Below are positions 32,310 to 40,246 of a DNA stretch of 40,246 bases, piece after piece. The notes under the pieces are model-generated. The model was not told the origin of the DNA. It saw only the letters and a program-made list of their open reading frames with translations, and did no database searches. Source of the DNA: Gnetum montanum (taxonomy: Eukaryota > Streptophyta > Gnetopsida > Gnetales > Gnetaceae); contig MNCI01006175.1 of assembly GCA_015680685.1 (NCBI GenBank), forward strand, positions 783,178-823,423, in the 5' to 3' direction. Every line of letters begins with the position of its first letter. The first letter of the stretch is position 1. The position numbers were made by a program, and so were the translations under genes.

Positions 32310-35300
32310 TACCACCATGACTGAATGAAAACTTGTCATTAAGTTCCTTTACAAAATTGGGAAGGTATGGGATTATTAATTGACTCTTAACAAAAAAAAC
32401 CGACTTAACAAAATTGAGTGCTTAAGTGTACAAATCAACACATTATAAAAATTGTGGTGTTCATGGCACAAAATTGATCATGACATGACTACACAAAATT
32501 GGATAGCACATCCTCTAGCGGCATGAAGGTAGTGGAGAAGATTAGACAATCCTAGGTGGTGGAGGCTCATAAGGTTCTAAAGGACCTTTGTTGGCTTTGG
32601 GCATGTGCGGTGGTTGAGGTGGCTGTGGTTGTCCTATTGTGACTGCAACCTCGTTGGAAGGTGAAAGGCATCTAGTATTACCCTCATCTTCTACTCCATA
32701 CTCTGGGGATCATTCATAGTCCATGTAGCATCATTAATGTGGGCTAGAATGGGCATATCCCATGGACAGAACATTACCAGGAACATCTCTTTCACGTTAA
32801 CAAAGTAGGTAGCAAACTATTTATGTTCGATATCGAACATCCTTACTATGTTTTACAACTCCTAGTAGTCATTCATCTTTCTAGATAGGTTCTCAGCGAT
32901 AGGCCTTTGATCAATGTATTTGCCCTTGGGAAGTTCGAGTTTAGTGTTTTCCATTGTAAGCTTTTGCTTGGTGTCTTTGTGATGCTTGAACTCAACCTTG
33001 TACAATAAGTATGAGCTAGCCACCTACTTATTTAATTCTGACCATAGCCATCCAGTAGTCAACGTGGCTAGGTTTGCATATCGAAGACTGGTGAGCTTCA
33101 TATATTTTTTCATCTCCTTAATTTGTAACTCCTTCATGTGAATTTCCACCTTATTGTAGGAATCTATCCCATCAATGATAGGCTACCACAATTCTCTTCC
33201 TTATTCAAGTTGTTGGAGGGTTCATTCACCTTTTCCTTCGTCAACTAGACATGTTTTTCATTTACTTCCTTTTGTAAACTGACTAGATCTCTATAATGAT
33301 ATTGAACTCTCTCAAATTTGAGAGCTTTCGATTTCCAGGCAGCTACCTCAATTGCAGTTTTCTGGTGAAGGCTATAGACCTCCTCCATTGAGAGATTTCT
33401 ATTTTTTACTACTAATCTCCTCAATTCTGTGTTTGCTCTAGCTAGTTTCTACTACCGTTAATGGATGAATTTGGTTAATTGTTGCTTAAGCTCATTAACA
33501 TTCTATAGGAAAGGGTTCTCTATGGTCAATTGTACATTCTCCTAGCAGGTCTAATCCAAGGCCTTTTGAATTTTGTACTATGAGGTCTCTACCAAGAATT
33601 GATAGAACACCACTATTTCCATGGCACCATGAACCCCTTTTAGTCTAGTATGAAGCTATTTAATAACTTCATCTCTTGTTAATTCTAGGTTAAGAAATGT
33701 AAGGTCAGCAATCTAGGCTCTTAATTTAGCAACTTCAATAGCCAATAATTTGTTCAGCTACTTAGTTATTTCAAGTTACCCCTTCAAGATGATGTTCTTG
33801 CCCCTTTCCTTTAGTAGCTCCAACTGGGTTGCAATAATATTTTTTAGAAGGTCAAGGACATCTAGAAGCAATTACTCGGCTCCCATTAGTTGGTCTAATA
33901 GTTCTTCATGTTGTGCTACATTTATTCTACTACTTGTGGTTCTTGTAGACATCTGTACATCCTTGAGTGTAGTTACATTTAATACATATGCCATAGGTAC
34001 ATTAAGTGTTTTGGCAATTTGGTTAGCAACCACCTTTGCTGCTATATCTTGCCCTTGGTGCTACATCATTAATACTATTGCCCCCTCACCTTTCTCCAAG
34101 TGCATTAATAAGGTCATGACATTCCTAAAAAATTTTGGGAGTGAATGTTGTTCTATGAGAGATACTCTAACCTCTTTGGTGCTAGCATCCAACCTCATGG
34201 GCAACTGCATTCTTTGGGCTAAGAAAATAGATCCACCTCCACCCATTAAGCTAATTGTTCAGGCCCCCTCATTTAGGTAATTCATTGCTAGTCTGTACAT
34301 AGATGGATCCTCACCACTTGTGTCTACTTGTTGCTTTTTTTTACTCAAGAACCATTCTTAGTATTCGTGCAACTATTGGGCTATTGCAGTGATGTTTGAC
34401 ATAGTTGTTTAAGTGGTAGGTGGAGGTGGTGGTTACTGCTTCTCTTCTTGGATGGTAGTTGTAGGTGTTTTTCCTTTCATCATTTTCATCATTTATTATT
34501 CAAAACATGCCTAACAACATCGTTGGTATAATGGACGATTCCTTCCCTTTGATAGAGTTTTCTAATGAGGCATGGAAAGGGGTGTGCCTTCCTTTTATGT
34601 TCATTTCCTTTAAACTACTTATCCATCTCTAGATAGATCAACTATGGAAGGTTGATAGGGAATCTCCCACTCAAAGTAGTGAATGCTTGGATAGAAAAAG
34701 TAGTGATTTTTCCTAGCCTCACCATGGGATTGAGCTAAAAGGCTACAATTTTGTAGTGGATCATTTTTGCTAGTGTAAGCACATCAAACTCTTTGTGGTC
34801 GATACCATAACACCATCACATCCATTCTTTCTTGATGCTTGGATCTACTTGCATTGGGATGTTAGTGAGCCTCATCCCTATTTCTAGAAACCCAAGCACT
34901 TTAACAATGGCCAACAGGAGGTAGGACACTAAGATGTCCTTGATTTTGACTGTTGAAGTAGCATACCTATTGTTCCAGAATAGGAATGTCTCTCCCATGT
35001 ACCACTCCCCAATGGAAGTGATGATTCGCCACATGGAAGAGGCCTTTAGTTGGTCCTACACTTCTTTTAGTGCTTGCTCTAGGAAAGGGCCAAATTTTAA
35101 CTCTTGGAGCACTATTTTCTAGACCTCTCTTGATCTGATCTAATTTAGGCAAGCTTCTATCAAGGTCACCTCGAGATTTGCTTGTTGAGCTAGTGCATCA
35201 TCCTAATGGAAGTGTTCTATTGCTATTGTTGGTTCTAGAATTTGTTGAATAGGTTCCACCTCTACCTCTTCCCTAAGAGGACTTATGGCATGGGTTGCAA

Positions 35301-35430
35301 GTGGTTCTTCTTGGGCTTGTTCTTGGCCCCTTCCAGTTCTATGCCATTTCTCCTTTAGTTGAGTGGTCTTGCTTCCTGCGTGTGCTTCCCTTTTGGTGTC
35401 ATTTGTGGTCACAACACATCCATGGATTAA
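32310..35430 (-). pseudogene. Internal region of element D: transposon ORF with long coiled coil
   Basis: On the minus strand a broken reading frame starts near 35412 (KHTQEARP / GSKTTQLKEKWHRTG). It passes SMWRIITSIGEWYMGETFLF, a PMVRLGKITTFSIQAF segment and HPFPCLIRKLYQREGI (about 35080-34560). The FPxLIxxLxxxxGI pattern resembles the plant 'putative transposon protein' family (Transposase_32-like). A proline-rich linker (about 34440) and a long heptad-rich coiled coil (about 34000-33200) follow, with EELLDQLMGAE, NIIATQLELLKERGK and LTKEKVNEPSNNLNKE. Most stops are TAG where Gln (CAG) fits. No protease, RT or integrase is seen up to the polypurine tract at 32310. Function unknown. The family call is tentative, the coiled coil firmer. 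Confidence 0.5.
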
Positions 35431-35861
35431 TAAATATAATGTATAACTTTTAAGTTTTAAGTACCTTCTCTCATTAGTTAGTTACATTTTGGCTAAGGTT
35501 GCACCATGGCAAATTAATTATTTTATTAATTATTTATTGTAAATGTCATCGAAGCTTGTTGGAAAGGTTTAACTCTTGTAATTTAGTGTTTAATAGTTGA
35601 TTTTTAGTTAAACCTTTGTGAGAGTTAGAAAAATGGTGAAAAAATTTCTATTAAAAATGACACATTTGTGGCCCCCACAATGAAGAGCTTACCTTTGGTA
35701 GCTGCAAGGTTGAAGAATGTAGTGATTTGGATAAACAGTTAGGAAGTTATGGGCTCTAAAAGGTTTTGGTCCTTAAAAATTTGAAAAAATCTCTTGCTGT
35801 TTGTGAGAAAATGCAAAAATTTCAAGGTTGAGTCACGCACATATATAGTATTTTTCTGCTG
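35431..35861 (-). other. Non-coding part of element D or flanking DNA
   Basis: AT-rich, with no supported gene. It may be the leader of element D. A primer-binding site and 5' LTR of D are not visible before the GC-richer Tat element begins, so they were displaced beyond the window or lost. Confidence 0.4.
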
Positions 35862-37114
35862 TGTCGACAGGGCTGAAACACCGTGAAAATTATGAGTCGG
35901 CCTCAGGCAAAGATTCGCAATTCAAGCGAGAGCGCGCATCAGCTTTGTTCCAGGACAAGTTTACGCTCTATTACGCATGGCAGCGTAATGAGCGTAATAA
36001 GCTCCAAAAGAGCCAAAGGCAGAGTCTAGAGAAGCGCAACAGTTTGACGCTTTTCCTCGTGGCGCATGATTAACTTGTCTTTACGATCGTTACGCGGCGG
36101 TGCGTACCATTGCGTATGTTATCAAGTTGCACATTATTTACGCTTTGTTACGCGCAGTTGCGTAGTAAGCGTAAAACAATGTTGAGCTTATTGTTTTTAC
36201 ACCAGATTACGCTCATACACGCAACACAATGCGAATGAGCGTAATACAGCCTGAAAGCAATTAAAGCGTGCTCAGCATGTGCCTGCTTTTCACACGCACA
36301 ACACACGAACGAGCGTGTCGTGCGTAGTCACAGTCTGACTTAAAATGGTCATGCCGACAGGACTCGCAACATCCGGGATCCCCGTCATCAGGGTTGCGCC
36401 TTTTCCATGAAGCGTCGCGGCCTATAAATATCTTAGTTGACAAAGTTACAGGGGTTGGCAAATCAGAGAGGCAAAAGCATATTTCTGAGCACCAGAGCAC
36501 TTAGCACTTTGGAGCAGAGATACAGAGAACAACGCTTTAACAATCGTGGACATCATCACCTTGCAGCTGAAGCAGAGTACAGTTCGCTTTGAGCACCGGT
36601 GATAGGAGTAATCTTTCTGCTGAAAAGACTCTATCAATCAGAAACAGTTGATCGGTAGAAGTCAAAGCTTGGCCTGCCTTGCATCTCAGCTTTAGCCCAC
36701 GAGGTAGATCGGACTTCTGTTTAGACTGTTTGCTCGTTGTTTTGTGCTTGTTTCACATCCTGTAATCGGGGTTTCCCCAGTGTAATTTCTCATATGAAAT
36801 ATACATTTGTGAGTCAAAGGGCAGAGCTTGAAGCCACGAGCTTCTCTTATGTCAACCTCCTTTCATCGTGTTTAGCATTATCACTGTTGCAATCATTTTC
36901 CCCTTGCTTTACGGCCCCTCGAATCAGATTGCTTTCTTTTACGCACTTTGCATTGTTTTACTGACCCGTAAGTCCCTGTCTGATCAACAAGACTGTTCAG
37001 GGCGCCACGGATTCGCCTTCTCCAGCATAGCCCTCGCGTGGATCCGTGGCTAAAACTGTGTACGCCGGAGATTCGGTCGGTATTTTCTAGCTGCCGACGT
37101 TTCCCGTCGTTACA
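35862..37114 (+). repeat. 5' LTR of a Tat/Ogre-like element
   Basis: The right end is set by the primer-binding site at 37121: the sequence ...CGTCGTTACA ends at 37114, six bases before it. A TATA box TATAAATA lies at 36423-36430 and splits a GC-richer U3 from a transcribed part. The left end is placed at TGTCGACAGG (35862), where composition changes abruptly and a TGT...ACA pair results. This end is tentative because the second LTR is outside the window. U3 is packed with GCGTA/TACGC motifs. Confidence 0.6.
35960..36327 (+). repeat. Cluster of GCGTA/TACGC motifs in the LTR U3
   Basis: I count 14 occurrences of GCGTA or its complement TACGC in about 370 bases, often as TTACGC or GCGTAA, in both orientations. 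Fewer than one would be expected by chance. They end about 100 bases before the TATA box, so they lie where an LTR enhancer would be. Confidence 0.85.
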
Positions 37115-37120
37115 GTTTTC

Positions 37121-37138
37121 TGGCGCTAGAAGGAGGGC
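37121..37138 (+). other. Primer-binding site of the Tat-like element
   Basis: TGGCGCTAGAAGGAGGGC starts with the TGG complementary to a tRNA CCA end. The priming tRNA was not identified. It is a different site from the tRNA-Asp type of element C. Confidence 0.65.
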
Positions 37139-37361
37139 ACTTAGGCTCCGATCCGAATAGTTCAGGTAACCCTGTTAGAGATCCATACCCTAAACCATAG
37201 ACGTAATACCTCTAGGGAAGTCTACGGTCAATCGTGCGGTATAGATCGGTCGCAAGGACGATTTCTTTGAAATCCTACAGGGTAGAAAGCCTTTTGTGCG
37301 TTTTGTTCCCAGCCATTTGCTTTTAGATCCGATTATCAGTTACTCTCGACTTCTTTGATCA

Positions 37362-40246
37362 ATGGATTTTTTTTACTCAAACACAACCGCCATGGTCACT
37401 ACCGATCTGGGTGTTGCGCCTATGAATCCTACGGTGGTCAGAGGACCCGCTCTTGGTGCAACGGGACCTCAAGGACCATTGCACCGTTCATTGAGACTTC
37501 AGGGGAAAGAGCCTATCTTCACGGTTATAACCCCTGAAGAATACAATTTCATATGCGTCAAGATCCAGGCGAGGCTGGCTCTTAGCCGAGCCGAGCTGGA
37601 GGCAAAGCGAAACTTTGAGGTGCTCCACCGAGGGGGCTATGATTTTAAGCCGACAGCCTACGATATAATCCCCTTGACTGACCAATACCACGAATTGCTC
37701 GCACAGTTGGTCATGGCCAGAGGCCAAACTTCACAACCCGTGGTGAAGCCACAGCATGGGGAAGAGGCAGAGGACGAATTCGCAGCTCTGTCGGAGCATT
37801 CGTTCCATACTTTGACGCCCCACACACAAGAAAATTCGTTGTTCCCTTTTGACGGAGAGGCAACCTCTCTTGACCCAGCCGCGACCGCGCAGGCGCAGAT
37901 CCCTGCCTTGCTGCAAGCCCACGCGTAGCCGTTTGGGTTGCAAGCACAACAACCGCACCATAACTCGGGGGTGGGTCCGTCCCAACAGGTCATTAGTATT
38001 CCGGCGGTGGTCCCGGCAACCGCCACGCCCCATTTCATCCCTCAAGTACAAGCTCACACTGTACTGACAACCCGTTCAGCGCAAATGTTCCCACCCCCAC
38101 CAGCTCAGCAAAATACCGCAGCCGTACCACAGCAGACCTTTATTCAATACCCTGCAACAAGTCAATGGATCAACCCTGCTACACAACACTACCAGTCTGT
38201 GGTATACGGTACACAGCCTTTGGTCGCACCTGCGGCGCAACTTTCGTAGGTGTTTCCTCAATACACTTACCACTATCCTACACAGCAGGCAGCAGTTAAC
38301 CTCTCGGCTCAGACCGGTGGATGGTGGTCTTCGCAAGCCCCCCAGCCTGCGGGGATCCCTGCTCCACCAGCGGTTAGCCAACCACCTCCTGTATTTCAGT
38401 TTCCTAGGGCTGCCCGCCCAGTCCAACCTCCTGTGCCTGCTACACAGACACCCCTGTTAACAGGTCTAGACCAAGCTTTCCAGCTCATCCAGATGCTTAC
38501 TGAGGAGGTTCGACGCCTCAAGACCGCTGGATTTGATGCCATTCAGATCATGGACTTCTATCAGGATGACCCGATCAATCCAGTGGTCCCCGTGCTATCG
38601 TTGCCACCAGGGATGTCCCTCCCTCATTTTACCAAGTATAATGGAGAGGGGGATCCCAACACCCATCTAGCCACCTTCAGATCCGAGTCTTTGTTGTTAC
38701 AACAGTGGCCGCACACTTTGATCCGAGTCTTCGTGATGTCTTTGACAAGGAAGGCTCTAGACTGGTATAGAGCTCTCCCACGCTCTTCCATTTTAACCTT
38801 GGAAGAGCTGCTGACTCAATTTGTAACCCATTTCAAATACAACCTGAAACAGGAAGTCACGTTGGAACAGCTTATGGGGGTGAAACAAGACCTGCTCGAG
38901 CCAGTCCAAAAGTTCATACAGCGTTGGAATGCTACCTTGAATGAGATCCGCGACCCGATAGCGGACTCCCATCTACTGGCTATATTCAAGGCAGCAGTCA
39001 ACGACTTCATCAAGTCTAAGCTGTATTATCTTTCCCCTGGCAATATACATCAGGCCTTCGCGTAGGTCCGAAGCATCCAAGATGCTACGGAGGCCAGCAA
39101 AGACCCGACATATGTCGCCTACAAAAACGCACACAACAAAGCCAAAGACAAAGGCAAGGCAGCGACAACGACAGTAGTTGCGCTGACTGAAAACACGAAA
39201 AACAAGAACAAGAAGGTGCCCACAATAGCGCCCCCTGAGGCTATGGCCGGTGCCGGCACCAGCCAAGCCACAGCTGCTCCTGAACAGGCCCCCCAGCCAA
39301 AGCCAAATTTTGAGCGTAAAGATCGTTCAAAATATGCAGCTTTACCCGTGAAACATTCCGAACTGCTGAAATAACTATTAGAGGCAGGAGACATTCAGCC
39401 TAAGAAAGTGTCCGAGGAAGCCCTGAAGCGCCACAGACGTCACTGTGAACTGTTGAAGGATCCTTCTTTAGCTCTGCCTAATGAACCAGCAGTTCCGAGA
39501 TCTTTCAGGCTGGACCGTTTCTGTGACTACCACCAGATGTGTGGTCACGACACGGATTACTGCTGGGCGTTGAAGGACAACATTCAACGCATGATCGATG
39601 AAGGTCATCTAAAACTAGACAGCAGTAACCCCACGCGTCCGGAAAATCAAACACTGCATGTATACAAGGATCCGTTGAACACAAATTACGATCCTTATAC
39701 AATCACTGTAGTGAGTACGGACAGTGAGCGTAAATGACCGCCAAAGCAGCCTTTTGTTTTGTGCATGCCCGCTAGCTCACCAAGGGGGCCAACTACTTCT
39801 TCGGCAGCCAGTGGAGCCTCACGACCACCGTTTATCATACGGGCACCTTCCCAAGTGCGCCTTCAGTCACGCGACAGCACCCAAGCCGTGGCTTCATTCG
39901 CGCCCATTTCGAGAGCGCCCTTCATTATTAGGGCGTCAAAACCACAGGCTGCCCATCTCATGCAGGGGCAGACCTCTAGTCAGAACCACCAGCCATCGCC
40001 TCCTCAGCGAAAGGAGGAGAATACAGCAGTTAACGCAGCAAAAGGCCACCCTACGCTCGGCTTCCCTAAGCCCAGGCCCCTGGCCTCTGTGCCTATGTCT
40101 ATGCCTCAGAAGCATGCCAAAGGTACAGAAACGCAGCTACCTTCTTTTGGTAGGAGGAAGAACGAACCCCCCACTAACACCGCTCCACCTCGAGAGATCC
40201 GTCTTTTGGGTCGAATGGAGGAGGACAAGGGGGATAAACAACCCTG
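37362..40246 (+). pseudogene. gag (N-terminal part of gag-pol) of the Tat/Ogre-like element, runs off the window
   Basis: One frame is maintained for 2.9 kb from the ATG at 37362 to the window end, broken only by stops at 37926, 38247, 39063, 39372 and 39735. The N-terminus includes FTVITPEEYNFICVKIQARL and a Pro/Gln-rich linker (about 37700-38420). The Retrotrans_gag core (about 38550-39060) shows MSLPHFTKYNGEGDPNTHL, SLTRKALDWYRAL and KFIQRWNA. Near 39510-39600 FCDYHQMCGHDTDYCWALKD is the CxxH...GHxTxxC finger of Tat-type gag proteins. The region after 39740 is Ser/Pro-rich with a repeated PFIIRA motif. It is the capsid precursor of the element. Protease and later domains are beyond the window. 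Confidence 0.85.

Noticed and set aside
37658-38426. Several minus-strand frames of 100-126 codons over the Tat-like gag
   Set aside because: They are shadows of the GC-rich plus-strand gag frame and show no family motifs.
37926-39374. Programmed stop-codon readthrough in gag
   Set aside because: Five stops of three kinds, each explained by C-to-T change, argue for decay rather than recoding.

Overview
The window looks like nuclear DNA of a land plant, most probably a seed plant with a large, transposon-rich genome. The evidence is one spliced F-box/kelch gene carrying a microRNA394 site, Athila- and Tat-type Ty3/gypsy retrotransposons, plant-type LINEs, a tRNA-derived SINE, a Helitron with plant-like introns and a foldback MITE. 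Old, heavily mutated nested elements and a 3.3-kb intron would fit a gymnosperm or another large-genome lineage, but the species cannot be fixed from the sequence. No bacterial-type system, CRISPR array, rRNA or functional tRNA was seen.

Layout. 1-390: minus-strand LTR fragment cut by the window edge. 391-2140: no gene. 2146-2522: foldback MITE lying between AC/TA microsatellites. 2546-6620: minus-strand Helitron relic whose HUH-Y2 Rep domain is recognisable but whose helicase core is deleted. 6800-7310: AT-rich repeats, then a three-copy ~114-bp tandem repeat. 8640-15108: the only convincing host gene, the promoter/leader and two coding exons of a probable LCR (LEAF CURLING RESPONSIVENESS) F-box protein of 445 aa, with the miR394 target site in exon 2. 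16262-18640: a minus-strand LINE relic interrupted by a SINE, then a plus-strand LINE relic of another type. 18843-35860: a nested pile of related Athila-like LTR elements (called A, B, C and D here). 35862-40246: the 5' part of a GC-richer Tat/Ogre-like element whose gag runs off the window.

How the parts relate. The LTR-element region can be read as successive insertions: element B landed in the gag of A; minus-strand element D landed in reverse-transcriptase sequence next to B; complete element C (9.9 kb, target duplication GTGCT) landed inside the 3' LTR of D; and the Tat element abuts or interrupts the internal part of D. D carries an unusual coiled-coil ORF instead of recognisable pol genes. 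Inactivating changes in several elements are mostly of the C-to-T/G-to-A type (CAG to TAG stops, catalytic Asp to Asn), as expected of methylated, silenced repeats.

The F-box gene is the only part I would expect to be functional. It should encode an SCF ubiquitin-ligase substrate adaptor under miR394 control. All domain and family calls come from reading translated motifs by eye; no database search was run.
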